Positions 17,249 through 26,429 of a DNA stretch of 64,000 bases are shown here, one piece after another. Every line of letters starts with the position of its first letter. Position 1 is the stretch's first letter. The DNA lies in NCBI RefSeq assembly GCF_001509795.1, contig NZ_LLZN01000054.1, positions 1 to 64,000 of the forward strand. The letters are read 5' to 3'. Made by a program: the position numbers and the translations under genes. This stretch comes from Streptomyces sp. NRRL WC-3605 (GTDB lineage: Bacteria > Actinomycetota > Actinomycetes > Streptomycetales > Streptomycetaceae). The notes beneath the pieces were generated by a model. The model was given only the letters and a program-made list of their open reading frames with translations. It did no database searches and had not been told where the DNA came from.

Positions 17249-18883
17249 CTACCCCGTCTGCCCCATCCCCGCCGCGTTCGGCCAGCTCTGGGCCTGGGGC
17301 CAGCCGGTGGCCGGGGCCGGGGCGAGGCCCGGGACCGGGCCCGTGGTGCCGCGGACCTGGGCCGCGGTGAGGCCGCCGCGGGCCGGGACGCCCGGCGGAG
17401 TGGGGCCGGGCGGCACCATCGTCGCGGCCGGTGCCACCGGCGAGGGGAACGGCATGGGTGTCGGGGTGGGCTGGGGAGCCGGGGCGGGGGCGGGCGCGGG
17501 GGCCGCGGCCGCCGCGGCCGGTACCGGGGCGGGGGCCGGCATCGGGGTGGGTGCGGGGGCCACCGGGACGGGCGCGGGCGCCGGGGCCACCGGCATCGGG
17601 GCCGGCATGGGGGTGCCGCCGCCCACGGGCACCTGTTGCGGTACCGGCTGCGGCTGGGGCACCGCCGTGAAGCCCGCCCCGTTGGTGGAGCCCACCAGGC
17701 GGTCCACGGCCGCCGTACCCGAGCTGTAGCTGGTCCCGTTGCTCAGCTCGGGTACGGCGGCTCCCCTCCTGGACCCGTAGAGCACCTGCTCCAGGCCGGA
17801 CACCAGGCGACGCACGTCCACCTGGGGGCGCACCACGAGTCTCAGGAAGCGGCTGGACGAACCGATCTTGTTGCCGCACTCGCGGACCAGGATCCGGTGC
17901 TCGGTGAGCAGCCGGTCGCGGACCACGGTGCCCTCGGCGCCGACGGGGAGGCGCACGAAGAGGAAGTTGCCCTGGGACGGGTAGACCGTCAGACCGGGCA
18001 GCGCCGAGAGGGCCCCCGCCATCTCCAGCCGGTCCTGGCGCACCTGCTGAAGGCTCTGCGCGTACTCGGCGCCATGGTCCTTCAGCATGAACACCACGTG
18101 CTCGGCGAAGGAGTTGAGGTTCCACTTCGGCAGCATCGAGCGGACCATCCGGGCGAGCGCCGGGTTGGCCACCAGGTAGCCGAAGCGGATGCCGTGCAGG
18201 CCGAAGTTCTTGCCGAGGCTGCGCAGCACGATCACGTTGGGCCGCAGCATGGCCTCCTGGACGACCGACGGCTCCTGCTCGGCGTCCGCGAACTCCAGGA
18301 AGCTCTCGTCCACGACGATCAGGTCCAGGTCGGCCATGGCGTCCATGAACTGCACGATGGCGTGCTTGTGCAGGAAGCCGCCGTCGGGGTTGTTCGGGTT
18401 GCAGATCACCGCGACCCGGGTGCCCCTGGCCCGGATGAACTCGGCGTACTGCGCGAGGTCCAGGGCGAACCCGCTGGACTCCTGGAGCGGGAACATGTCG
18501 ACCCGCTTGCCGGTCTCCATCGGCTGGTCGGTCCAGCGGCCGAACGTGGGGACGGGGACGGCGAGGGACTCCCGGACCATCAGATGGTCGATCCAGGTGA
18601 TCAGCTCGGTGGAGCCGTTGCCCATCGCCACGCACTGCGGCGGAAGCTGGAGCAGGCTGCACAGTTCGGCCGTGATGGTGTCGGCGCTGCTCGGGTAGTA
18701 CGTGATGATGTCCCGCAGCTTCCCCGCCATGTCCTCGAACATCTCGGGCGTCGGGAAGTACGGGTTGCAGGGGATGCAGAAGTCGACCGGGCCGGCCCCG
18801 TCGCCGCCCTCGCGTGTCAGCGCCGCCATCGACGGGCTGTGTGCCGCGGTGCTGCGGAACAGCGAGGTGACGTTGTCGGCCAT
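17249..18883 (-). CDS. PLP-dependent class I/II aminotransferase with Pro/Ala-rich C-terminal tail
   Basis: About 544 residues from the ATG at 18883, which has GGAGG four bases upstream. Residues 1-400 are a fold-type I aminotransferase close to histidinol-phosphate aminotransferase: ICNPNNPDGGF (Asn and substrate loop), IVVDESFLEFAD (PLP Asp), and RSLGKNFGLHGIRFGY with the Schiff-base Lys225. The remaining ~130 residues are low-complexity Pro/Ala/Val (repeats of APAPVP and PMPAP), unlike any aminotransferase domain and probably disordered. His operon genes are not adjacent, so the amino acid substrate is unknown. It stands alone between convergent or unrelated neighbours. Confidence 0.85.
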   Translation of the reverse strand: MADNVTSLFRSTAAHSPSMAALTREGGDGAGPVDFCIPCNPYFPTPEMFEDMAGKLRDIITYYPSSADTITAELCSLLQLPPQCVAMGNGSTELITWIDHLMVRESLAVPVPTFGRWTDQPMETGKRVDMFPLQESSGFALDLAQYAEFIRARGTRVAVICNPNNPDGGFLHKHAIVQFMDAMADLDLIVVDESFLEFADAEQEPSVVQEAMLRPNVIVLRSLGKNFGLHGIRFGYLVANPALARMVRSMLPKWNLNSFAEHVVFMLKDHGAEYAQSLQQVRQDRLEMAGALSALPGLTVYPSQGNFLFVRLPVGAEGTVVRDRLLTEHRILVRECGNKIGSSSRFLRLVVRPQVDVRRLVSGLEQVLYGSRRGAAVPELSNGTSYSSGTAAVDRLVGSTNGAGFTAVPQPQPVPQQVPVGGGTPMPAPMPVAPAPAPVPVAPAPTPMPAPAPVPAAAAAAPAPAPAPAPQPTPTPMPFPSPVAPAATMVPPGPTPPGVPARGGLTAAQVRGTTGPVPGLAPAPATGWPQAQSWPNAAGMGQTG

Positions 18884-19010
18884 GGAACCTCCGTATGGGG
18901 CGGGCCCGGCGGGGAGGACCGGGCCCGTCGTCATTGGGTGGCCCGCGCGGGGGAGCACGGGCCGCCGTTACATACGGAGGCTCGGGTGACGCCGTTCAAT
19001 CACCGGTGAA

Positions 19011-20162
19011 TCAGCGGGTGAACGAGTGCACCGTCGTGGATCGGTAGGTCTGGCCCGGCCGCAGCACCGTCGACGGGAACGACGGACGGTTCGGCGAGTC
19101 GGGGAAGTGCTGGGTCTCCAGGCACAGTGCGTCGCCCTGCCGGTAGACGCGGCCGCCGGTTCCGACGAGCGTGCCGTCGAGGAAGTTCCCCGAGTAGAAC
19201 TGGAGCCCCGGCTCGGTCGTCGCGATGCGCAGGGTGCGCCCCGACGACGGGTCCTTGAGGGTGGCGACCCATTCCGGGCGTGCCGAGATCCCCTTGTCGA
19301 GCACCCAGTTGTGGTCGATGCCCTGGCCGTACAGGAGCTGCTGGTGCGCCTCGCGAAGGTCCTCGCCGATGGCCTTGGAGCGGCGGAAGTCGAAGGGGGT
19401 GCCCGCGACACGCGCCAGTTCGCCGGTGGGGATGAGTCCCGCGTCGACGGGGGTGTAGCGGGAGCCGTCGATCTTCAGCTCGTGGTTCTCGATCGTTCCG
19501 CTGCCCTCGCCCGCGAGGTTCCAGTAGACGTGGCTGGTCAGGTTGACGACGGTCGCCTTGTCGGTGGTGGCCGCGTAGTCGATGCGCCAGTCGCCGTACT
19601 TGGTGAGGGTGTACGTCACCTTCACGCGCAGGGTGCCCGGGTAGCCCATCTCGCCGTCGAGGGACGTGTAGTACAGGTGCAGGCCGACGTCGGTGCCCTT
19701 GGTGAACGGCTCGACGTCCCACACCCGCTTGTCGAACCCCTTGGCGCCGCCGTGCAGGCTGTTCTCGCCGTCGTTGACGTCGACCTGGTACGTCTTGCCG
19801 TCGAGGGTGAAGCGCCCCTTGCCGATCCGGTTTCCGTACCGGCCGATCAGCGCCCCGAAGTACGGGCTCGACGCGACGTAGTCGTCGAGGGAGCGGAAGC
19901 CGAGGGAGACGTTGGCGTACCGGCCCCGGCGGTCGGGGACCTCCAGGGACTGCACCACGCCGCCGTAGGAGAGGACCTTCATCCGTGTGCCGCCGTTGGC
20001 CAGCGACCAGCTGTGGACCTTGGTGCCGTCGGCGAGGGTGCCGAAGACGGACCTGACCGGGGCCCCGCCTCCCGTGCCGTGCGCGTGCGCGCTGCCGAGG
20101 CTCGCGGCGGTGATGCCCGCCGCCGCGGCACCGGCGATGACCGTGCGTCTGCTCATGTCCAT
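19011..20162 (-). CDS. Secreted aldose 1-epimerase (mutarotase)
   Basis: 383 residues. A Tat-type signal peptide (MSRRTVIAGAAAAG, cleavage near AHA at residue 28) precedes a GalM-type beta-sandwich. GalM landmarks are GALIGRYGNRIGKGRF, NSLHGGAKGFDKRVWDV (His), VVNLTSHVYWNLAG (second His) and the catalytic-Glu region CLETQHFPDSPNRPSFPS. It interconverts alpha and beta anomers of free sugars. It is the last gene of the ABC sugar-importer operon, so it may supply the anomer recognised by the lipoprotein receptor outside the cell. A hairpin between it and the permease gene may lower its expression. A cytoplasmic paralogue lies at 37.2 kb. Confidence 0.9.
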   Translation of the reverse strand: MDMSRRTVIAGAAAAGITAASLGSAHAHGTGGGAPVRSVFGTLADGTKVHSWSLANGGTRMKVLSYGGVVQSLEVPDRRGRYANVSLGFRSLDDYVASSPYFGALIGRYGNRIGKGRFTLDGKTYQVDVNDGENSLHGGAKGFDKRVWDVEPFTKGTDVGLHLYYTSLDGEMGYPGTLRVKVTYTLTKYGDWRIDYAATTDKATVVNLTSHVYWNLAGEGSGTIENHELKIDGSRYTPVDAGLIPTGELARVAGTPFDFRRSKAIGEDLREAHQQLLYGQGIDHNWVLDKGISARPEWVATLKDPSSGRTLRIATTEPGLQFYSGNFLDGTLVGTGGRVYRQGDALCLETQHFPDSPNRPSFPSTVLRPGQTYRSTTVHSFTR

Positions 20163-20184
20163 GTGCGGCTCCTGTTCAGGAAGG

Positions 20185-20211
20185 CGGGCCCCGCCGGAGC
20201 GGCGGGGCCCG
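20185..20211 (-). terminator. Intercistronic hairpin between permease and mutarotase genes
   Basis: CGGGCCCCGCCG (20185-20196) pairs with CGGCGGGGCCCG (20200-20211) around a three-base loop. There is no U-run. In this position it could attenuate read-through into the mutarotase gene or stabilise the upstream mRNA. Confidence 0.6.
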
Positions 20212-20221
20212 TTGCGTGGAC

Positions 20222-21466
20222 CTACGAACCGACCTTGCGCTTGTTCCACACGTCGAAGCCGACCGCCGCCAGCAGCACCAGGCCCTTGATGACCTGCTGC
20301 CAGTCGGTGCCGATGCCGACGAGGTTCATGCCGTTGTTCAGCACACCCAGGACCAGACCGCCGATGATCGCGCCGAGGACGGTGCCGACACCGCCGCTCA
20401 TCGACGCGCCGCCGATGAACGAGGCCGCGATCGCCTCCAGCTCGAAGTTGAGGCCGGCCTTGGGCGAGGCCGCGTTGAAGCGGGCGGCGAAGACCAGACC
20501 CGCCAGGGCCGCGAGCATGCCCATGTTCAGGAAGACCAGGAAGGTGACCTTCTTGTCCTTCACGCCCGACAGCTTGGCCGCCGGCAGGTTGCCGCCGATC
20601 GCGTAGATGTGGCGGCCGATGATCGCGTTGCGCATGACATAGCCGAACCCGACGAGCAGCACCCCGAGGATGAGCAGCACGATGGGGGCGCCCTTGTAGC
20701 TCGCCAGCAGCATCGTCAGCGTCAGGACGGCGGCGGCCAGCGCCACCAGCTTCAGCAGGAACAGGTTGAACGGCGGGACGTCCAGCGAGAACTCCTGCTG
20801 CCGGCGGCGGTCCCGGAACTCCTGGAAGACCACGACCGCGATCATCGCGAAGCCGAGCAGCAGCGTGAGGTTGTGGTAGTTGGTGTCCGGGCCGACCTCG
20901 GGCAGGAAGCCGTTGGCGACCTTCTGCAGCCCCTCCGGGAACGGGCCGAGCGTCTGGCCCTCCAGGAAGATCTCCGTCAGACCGCGGAAGATCAGCATGC
21001 CCGCCAGGGTCACGATGAACGACGGTATGCCGCCGTAGGCGATGAAGAAGCCCTGCGCCGCGCCCGCGAGCGCGCCGATCGCCAGGCACAGCAGCACCGC
21101 GAGCGGCCACGGCATGTCGTGCTTGACCATGAACACGGCGGCCATGGAGCCGACGAACGCCGTCAGCGAACCCACCGACAGGTCGATGTGGCCCGCGATG
21201 ATGACCAGCATCATGCCGATCGCGAGGATCAGGATGTAGCTGTTCTGCAGCACCAGGTTGGAGACGTTGCGCGGCAGCAGCAGGTCGCCGTCGGTCCACA
21301 CGGCGAACAGCACGACGATCAGGCCGAGCGCGATCAGCATGCCGTACTGGCGCATGTTGCGGCGCAGGCCCTCCAGCACCAGCTGGAGCAGTCCGTCACC
21401 CCCGCCCCGCGCGCTCTTCCCCGGCGGCGCGGGGGCCGGGCTCTTGGCGGTCACATCCGTGCTCAT
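20222..21466 (-). CDS. gguB: Sugar ABC transporter permease, GguB/MmsB type
   Basis: 414 residues. About ten or more membrane segments with the BPD_transp_2 pattern of ribose/xylose/arabinose permeases: [26 protein letters not shown] is the conserved first signature, [24 protein letters not shown] the last. The charged loop [20 protein letters not shown] region ([20 protein letters not shown]) contacts the ATPase. The cytoplasmic N-terminus is Pro/Ala rich. The ATG overlaps the ATPase stop (ATGA). Being about 80 residues longer than RbsC fits the GguB subgroup of the chvE-gguAB importer, which takes up arabinose, galactose, xylose and related aldoses in Agrobacterium. Confidence 0.92.
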   Translation of the reverse strand: MSTDVTAKSPAPAPPGKSARGGGDGLLQLVLEGLRRNMRQYGMLIALGLIVVLFAVWTDGDLLLPRNVSNLVLQNSYILILAIGMMLVIIAGHIDLSVGSLTAFVGSMAAVFMVKHDMPWPLAVLLCLAIGALAGAAQGFFIAYGGIPSFIVTLAGMLIFRGLTEIFLEGQTLGPFPEGLQKVANGFLPEVGPDTNYHNLTLLLGFAMIAVVVFQEFRDRRRQQEFSLDVPPFNLFLLKLVALAAAVLTLTMLLASYKGAPIVLLILGVLLVGFGYVMRNAIIGRHIYAIGGNLPAAKLSGVKDKKVTFLVFLNMGMLAALAGLVFAARFNAASPKAGLNFELEAIAASFIGGASMSGGVGTVLGAIIGGLVLGVLNNGMNLVGIGTDWQQVIKGLVLLAAVGFDVWNKRKVGS

Positions 21467-23013
21467 CGGGTTACCTCTTTGTCCTTCGTCATCTGACGCA
21501 TCAGCGATTCCTGCGAGGCCTCTTCGCGGGAGAACTCGCCGGTCAGCCGGCCCGCGGCCATCGTGTAGATGCGGTCGCACATGCCGAGCAGCTCGGGCAG
21601 CTCGGAGGAGATGAAGACGACCGCCTTGCCCTGGGCGGCCAGCTGGTCGATGACCGTGTAGATCTCGTACTTGGCGCCGACGTCGATCCCGCGCGTCGGC
21701 TCGTCCAGGATCAGCACATCGGGACCCGCGAAGATCCACTTGCTGAGGACGACCTTCTGCTGGTTGCCGCCGGACAGCTTGCCCACCGGCTCGAAGACGG
21801 TCGGCGCCTTGATGTTCATGGACTTGCGGAAGCCCTCGGCGACCTGCCGCTCGCCGTGCTCGTCGACCACGCCCCGCTTGGCGACCTTGCCCAGCGCGCT
21901 GAGCGAGATGTTGCGGTTGATGGTGTCGATGAGGTTCAGGCCGTAGTGCTTGCGGTCCTCGGTGACGTACGCGATGCCGTGCTTCACCGCCTCGGGGACG
22001 GTCTTGGTGCGGATCTCCTTGCCGTCCTTGAGGACCGTGCCGCCGTGGTAGCGGCCGTATGTGCGTCCGAAGACGCTCATCGCCAGCTCGGTGCGCCCGG
22101 CGCCCATGAGCCCCGCGATGCCCACGATCTCGCCGCGCCGCACCTGGACCGACACGTCGTCGACGACCTTGCGCTGCTGGTCGATCGGGTGGTGCACGGT
22201 CCAGTTGCGGATCTCCAGGGCGGGGGCGGCGCCCTCCTCCGGCTCGTGCGGGGTGCGCTCGGGGAAGCGGTGCTCCAGGTCCCGGCCGACCATCCCGCTG
22301 ATGATGCGGTCCTCGGTGGTCTCCGGGGCCTTCACGTCGAGCGTCTCGATGGTCCGCCCGTCCCGCAGGATCGTCACCGAGTCGGCGACCCTGCGGATCT
22401 CGTTGAGCTTGTGGGAGATGATGATCGAGGTGATGCCCTGATTCTTCAGCTCCAGGATGAGGTCCAGGAGCTTGCCGCTGTCCTCGTCGTTGAGAGCGGC
22501 GGTCGGCTCGTCGAGGATGAGCAGCTTCACCTTCTTCGACAGCGCCTTGGCGATCTCCACGAGCTGCTGCTTGCCCACGCCGATGTCGGCGACGCGGGTG
22601 TCGGGGTGGTCGGAGAGCCCCACCCGGCGCAGCAGTTCGGTGCCGTGCCGCAGCGTCTCCCGCCAGTCGACGAAGCCGCCCCGGGCGTGCTCGTTGCCGA
22701 GGAAGATGTTCTCCGCGAGGGAGAGGAACGGCGACAGCGCCAGCTCCTGGTGGATGATGACGATGCCGCGCTGCTCGCTCGCCCGGATGTCCTTGAACTC
22801 GCAGACCTCGCCCTCGAAGAGGATGTCCCCCTCGTAGGTGCCGTGCGGGTGGACGCCGGAGAGGACCTTCATCAGCGTGGACTTGCCGGCGCCGTTCTCC
22901 CCGCAGATGGCGTGGACCTCGCCCTGCCGGACGGTCAGCGTGACGTCCGACAGCGCCTTGACGCCGGGAAAGGTCTTGACGATCGAGCGCATTTCCAGGA
23001 CGGGTCCCGCCAT
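21463..23013 (-). CDS. gguA: Sugar ABC transporter ATP-binding protein, GguA/MmsA type (two ATPase domains)
   Basis: 516 residues from the ATG at 23013, with GGAAGG upstream. Two tandem ABC domains: domain 1 has Walker [10 protein letters not shown] (about 38-46), the Q-loop IIHQELAL and Walker [13 protein letters not shown]; domain 2 has the degenerate Walker A-like GLMGAGRTE, the signature [15 protein letters not shown] and Walker [15 protein letters not shown]. This asymmetry is normal for monosaccharide importers. It energises the GguB permease and receives sugar from the lipoprotein encoded just upstream. Confidence 0.94.
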   Translation of the reverse strand: MAGPVLEMRSIVKTFPGVKALSDVTLTVRQGEVHAICGENGAGKSTLMKVLSGVHPHGTYEGDILFEGEVCEFKDIRASEQRGIVIIHQELALSPFLSLAENIFLGNEHARGGFVDWRETLRHGTELLRRVGLSDHPDTRVADIGVGKQQLVEIAKALSKKVKLLILDEPTAALNDEDSGKLLDLILELKNQGITSIIISHKLNEIRRVADSVTILRDGRTIETLDVKAPETTEDRIISGMVGRDLEHRFPERTPHEPEEGAAPALEIRNWTVHHPIDQQRKVVDDVSVQVRRGEIVGIAGLMGAGRTELAMSVFGRTYGRYHGGTVLKDGKEIRTKTVPEAVKHGIAYVTEDRKHYGLNLIDTINRNISLSALGKVAKRGVVDEHGERQVAEGFRKSMNIKAPTVFEPVGKLSGGNQQKVVLSKWIFAGPDVLILDEPTRGIDVGAKYEIYTVIDQLAAQGKAVVFISSELPELLGMCDRIYTMAAGRLTGEFSREEASQESLMRQMTKDKEVTR

Positions 23014-23045
23014 GGTCGTGCCTTCCAATCAGAGTGGGCCGGCGG

Positions 23046-24155
23046 TTAGTTGAGGTCGCTCGCCTTGATGTAGCCGGAGTCCACGACTTCCTTCTGGTAG
23101 TTGGTCTTGTCCACGGCGACCGGCTCCAGCAGGTAGGCCGGGACGACCTTCGAGCCGTTGTCGTAGGTCTTGGTGTCGTTGACCTCGGGCTTCTTCTTGT
23201 TGAGCAGGGCGTCGACCATGTTCGAGGCCACCTTGGCGAGTTCGCGGGTGTCCTTGTAGACGGTCATCGACTGCTCGTCGGCGATGATCGACTTCACCGA
23301 GGCGACCTCGGCGTCCTGGCCGGTGACGACCGGCAGCGGCTTGCTCTTGGAGCCGTAGTCGTCCGACTTCAGGGCCGAGAGGATGCCGATCGAGATGCCG
23401 TCGTACGGCGAGAGCACCGCGTCGACGCGCTCGCTCTTGTACGCCGAGGTCAGGATGTCGTCCATGCGCTTCTGGGCGGTGCCGCCGTCCCAGCGCAGGG
23501 TGGTGACCTGGTTGAGCGCGGTCTGCTTGGAGCGGACGACGAGCTGCTTCTTGTCGATGTAGGGCTGGAGCACCTTCATCGCGCCGCCGAAGAAGTAGCG
23601 GGTGTTGTTGTCGTCGTTGGAGCCGGCGAACAGCTCGATGTTGAACGGGCCCTTCTTGCCGTCCTTCAGGCCGAGCTTGTCGACGATGTAGCTGGCCTGG
23701 AGCTCGCCGACCTTCTCGTTGTCGAAGGAGGCGTAGTAGTCGACGTTCGGGGTGCCGAGGATCAGGCGGTCGTAGGAGATGACCGGGATGTCCGCGTCCT
23801 TGGCCTGCTGGAGGACGTTGTTCATCGACTTGTTGTCGATGGCCGCCACGATCAGCGCCTTGACGCCCTGGGTGATCAGGTTCTCGATCTGCGAGACCTG
23901 CTGGTCGGGGTCGTCCTCGCCGTAGACCAGCTTGGTCTTGTAGCCCTTGGACTGCAGGTCCTTGACGACGTTGTTGCCGTCGGCGATCCAGCGCTCGGAG
24001 GACTTGGTGGGCATCGCGATGCCGATCGTCGCCCCCTTCGTGCTGCCGTTGTCGTCCTTGCTGCCGCCGTCGCTGTCCTGGCCGCAGGCGGTCAGGGTCA
24101 GGGCGAGGGAGGCGACGGAGGCCGTGGCGGCGAGTGCGGCTCTGCGACTACGCAT
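23046..24155 (-). CDS. Sugar-binding lipoprotein, ChvE/XylF type
   Basis: About 369 residues from the ATG at 24155, which has AAGGA eight bases upstream; ATGs at 24161 and 24164 are too close to that site. Signal peptide with lipobox LTLTACGQ and lipidated Cys24, then a periplasmic-binding type I fold: [20 protein letters not shown], the first ligand region, and [31 protein letters not shown], the hinge. The ERW motif is as in ChvE and XylF. It is the receptor of the importer and first gene of the operon chvE-gguA-gguB-galM. High expression is likely. Specificity (arabinose, xylose, galactose) cannot be fixed by eye. Confidence 0.92.
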   Translation of the reverse strand: MRSRRAALAATASVASLALTLTACGQDSDGGSKDDNGSTKGATIGIAMPTKSSERWIADGNNVVKDLQSKGYKTKLVYGEDDPDQQVSQIENLITQGVKALIVAAIDNKSMNNVLQQAKDADIPVISYDRLILGTPNVDYYASFDNEKVGELQASYIVDKLGLKDGKKGPFNIELFAGSNDDNNTRYFFGGAMKVLQPYIDKKQLVVRSKQTALNQVTTLRWDGGTAQKRMDDILTSAYKSERVDAVLSPYDGISIGILSALKSDDYGSKSKPLPVVTGQDAEVASVKSIIADEQSMTVYKDTRELAKVASNMVDALLNKKKPEVNDTKTYDNGSKVVPAYLLEPVAVDKTNYQKEVVDSGYIKASDLN

Positions 24156-24336
24156 GATCATCATCCTTGATGTGAGTGGAGCGGGGCTCGGTCGTGCTCG
24201 GTCCGGTCAGGTCCGGGCGCTGCGTGGGCGATGCGAGGACGTGTCCGGGGCTGTTCGGGTCGGCTGGTCGGTCGACCGAGGGTGTGTGGGATTGTGTTCG
24301 ACTGCGTCTGCTTCTGTGAAGGGGGTTTCGCCGGAA

Positions 24337-24361
24337 CGTTATGCGCGCGTTTCGAAACGCG
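24337..24361. promoter_or_regulatory. Perfect 16-bp palindrome upstream of the sugar ABC operon
   Basis: CGCGTTTCGAAACGCG (24346-24361) is a perfect dyad with central CG, like LacI-type operators. It is preceded by CGTTATGCGCGCG (24337-24349), a 13-mer that recurs inverted at 27708-27720. It overlaps the last codons of the U32-like gene, about 190 bases before the ABC operon, so it may be an operator or a coding coincidence. Confidence 0.4.
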
Positions 24362-25301
24362 TCAGCGTGCCGGGCAGCCGGGAACCGAGGGGAGCCATCT
24401 CCCCGTCGGCCCCGTGCCGCGCCAGCAGGTCAAGGGCCAGCCGTCCACGCCGGACGCGTTCGCGGGCGGTGGCCAGCGTCAGCTCTCTGAGTTGATGGCC
24501 GTAGGGGTAGATGCCGGGGGCCTTGGAGAGCCCGAACTTCAGGTACAGCGGGGCGCCGCGCCGGATCAGCTCGGCGACCTCGTACATGCGCACATAGCCG
24601 CCGAGGTCGTCGGGGGCCTCGATGTACATGTCCATGGGGGCGGCGGAGACCCGCCGGATCTCCGTGAGGTGGTCCAGCGTCAGATCGCTCGGCACGTTCA
24701 CCGAGTCGGCGCCCAGCCGCTCGTACACCGCGTACGCCGCCGGGTTGACCGGACCGATCAGGGCGCTGACCTTCAGGGTGGTGTCGGCCGGGATGATGCC
24801 CGTGGCGCGCGCCCGGTGCAGCGTCCACAGCACGCCCTCGTCGGCGACCAGGAGGCACTTCACGCCCAGTTCGGTGGCGCGCACGGCGTCCTCGACGCAG
24901 CCGGCCACCGCGTCGTGGCCGCGGGCGCGCAGCCCGGCCCCGCGGGAGTCGGTGCGGGTGGAGCCGCCGATGTCCCAGGTGCCGCGCGGGCCGGTGAACA
25001 GGCAGAGCTCGATGTCCCGTTCGGCCGTCGCCTCGACCATCTCGGTGATCTCGGCGTCGGTCAGCATCCACACGCCGCTGCCCTGGCTGATCCGGTGGAT
25101 CGGCACGTCCAGCCGGGAGGCTTCCTTCAGGACGACGGCCAGCGCCTCGGGCCCCTCGCACGAGGGGATCTCGGTGCGCCAGCGGCCCCCGCCGGGGAAG
25201 GTGTGGGGCGAGGCGTCGGCGGGGGAGAGGTCGGGCGCGCCCAGGCCGAGGGCGGCGAGTGCCTGCTCGCCGGGTCGCCGGGTTGCGGAGGCGTCGGTCA
25301 C
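24339..25301 (-). CDS. Peptidase U32-like TIM-barrel protein
   Basis: 320 residues from the GTG at 25301 (AAGGA six bases upstream). The pattern of short beta strands and helices (IELCLFTGPRGTWD, CLLVADEGVLWTLHRA, SALIGPVNPAAYAVYERLGADSVNVPSDLT, MYIEAPDDLGGYVRMYE) suggests a TIM barrel, and the layout recalls actinobacterial proteins annotated as U32 peptidases. No protease triad or metal site is obvious. The preceding 123-base gap contains an IclR-like box, and the gene lies between the dehydrogenase/dehydratase operon and the ABC importer, so a role in sugar-acid metabolism (for example an aldolase-like step) is more plausible than proteolysis. Low certainty on function. Confidence 0.6.
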   Translation of the reverse strand: MTDASATRRPGEQALAALGLGAPDLSPADASPHTFPGGGRWRTEIPSCEGPEALAVVLKEASRLDVPIHRISQGSGVWMLTDAEITEMVEATAERDIELCLFTGPRGTWDIGGSTRTDSRGAGLRARGHDAVAGCVEDAVRATELGVKCLLVADEGVLWTLHRARATGIIPADTTLKVSALIGPVNPAAYAVYERLGADSVNVPSDLTLDHLTEIRRVSAAPMDMYIEAPDDLGGYVRMYEVAELIRRGAPLYLKFGLSKAPGIYPYGHQLRELTLATARERVRRGRLALDLLARHGADGEMAPLGSRLPGTLTRFETRA

Positions 25302-25315
25302 GGGATGTCCTTAGT

Positions 25316-25331
25316 GTTCGGTATTTCGGAC
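25316..25331 (+). promoter_or_regulatory. Putative IclR-type operator (box 3)
   Basis: GTTCGGTATTTCGGAC is a near-dyad (GTTCG and CGGAC flanking GTATTT), lying 14 bases before the U32-like GTG start and just upstream of its ribosome-binding site, so a bound protein would block transcription or translation initiation. Confidence 0.5.
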
Positions 25332-25424
25332 GAGGTTCGCGTCTCTGGGTGTGCGGGACCTCGGGAGTACGCCGGCACGGGGACCGTCAGGGAGCCCCCG
25401 TCCCGGCGTACGGCGACGGGCCGC

Positions 25425-26429
25425 TCACGGGCGGAGGAGAACCTTGCCCACCTTCGGGTCGCCGGAGCCCACGAGCTCGATCGCCTGCGGGAACTCCGTC
25501 AGCGGCAGTTCGTGCGTGACCAGCGGGAGCGGGTCGAGGAGGCCGGCGGAGAACACCCGCACCGCGTGCGCCCAGGCGTCCGGCGGGGCCCCGAAGACGG
25601 TGTGCACCTCCAGTTGGCGCACGACGAGATCGGTCGGGTCGAGCCCTCGCGCGCCCGGCGCCGGGATGCCGGTGAGCACCAGGCGCCCGCCCCGCCGCAG
25701 CAGCGCGGCCGAGGTGTGCGCGGCGTCGGCCGACCCGGCGGTCTCCACGACGACGTCGAAGTCGCCCGGCAGTTCCTCGTCCTTGGTGCGGAAGGCGGTG
25801 GCCCCGTACGCGCGCGCCAGCTGTTCCCGGTCGCGGCGCGTGCCCACCACCAGCAGCTCGCCGGGCGAGCCCGCCGCCAGGAACTGCACGGCGAACATCC
25901 CGAGCGTCCCGGTGCCGACCACCGCGACCCGCTCGCCCGGCCGGGCGCCCGCCTTCAGCGCGGCCGCCGCGATGCAGGCGGCCGGCTCCAGCAGGGCGGC
26001 GGCGGTGAGGTCGCAGTCGTCCGGCAGGACGTGCAGCAGCCGGGCCGGCAGCGTGAGCGTGGCCGCCATGGCGCCGGGCTGGGTGAACCCGGTCTCCTCG
26101 TACCCCGCCTCGCACAGCGTCGTCTCACCGGCGTGACAGCGGTCGCACACCTGGCAGTTGCGGAACCCCTCGCCGACGACCTTCCGGCCGACGAGCCGCT
26201 CCGGCACCCCGGCGCCGACGGCGGCGACCGTCCCGGACCACTCGTGGCCCGGCGTCAGCGGGTAACGGACGTACCCCTCGGGCCGGTTGCCCTGGTACAG
26301 CTCGCGGTCGCTGCCGCAGATGCCGGCGGCGTGCACCCGGACCAGCGCCTCGCCCGGACCGGGGTCACGGGGCGTGTGCGCGGCGAGCCGGTGCCGGCCG
26401 GGCGCCTCGACGACGACGGCGGTGCTCAC
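25425..26429 (-). CDS. Zinc-dependent alcohol (sugar) dehydrogenase, MDR family
   Basis: 334 residues. Catalytic-zinc ligands are Cys in AGICGSDRELY and His-Glu in TPGHEWSGTVAAVG; the structural zinc lobe has four Cys in NCQVCDRCHAGETTLC. The Rossmann motif is VAVVGTGTLGMFAVQ. This medium-chain dehydrogenase pattern fits a polyol or sugar dehydrogenase (sorbitol/threonine dehydrogenase-like) using NAD(P). Its GTG overlaps the dehydratase stop (GTGA), so it is the second gene of that operon. Together with the SMP-30 lactonase at 6.2 kb and the dehydratase it could form an oxidative aldose pathway: dehydrogenase, lactonase, dehydratase. Confidence 0.9.
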   Translation of the reverse strand: MSTAVVVEAPGRHRLAAHTPRDPGPGEALVRVHAAGICGSDRELYQGNRPEGYVRYPLTPGHEWSGTVAAVGAGVPERLVGRKVVGEGFRNCQVCDRCHAGETTLCEAGYEETGFTQPGAMAATLTLPARLLHVLPDDCDLTAAALLEPAACIAAAALKAGARPGERVAVVGTGTLGMFAVQFLAAGSPGELLVVGTRRDREQLARAYGATAFRTKDEELPGDFDVVVETAGSADAAHTSAALLRRGGRLVLTGIPAPGARGLDPTDLVVRQLEVHTVFGAPPDAWAHAVRVFSAGLLDPLPLVTHELPLTEFPQAIELVGSGDPKVGKVLLRP

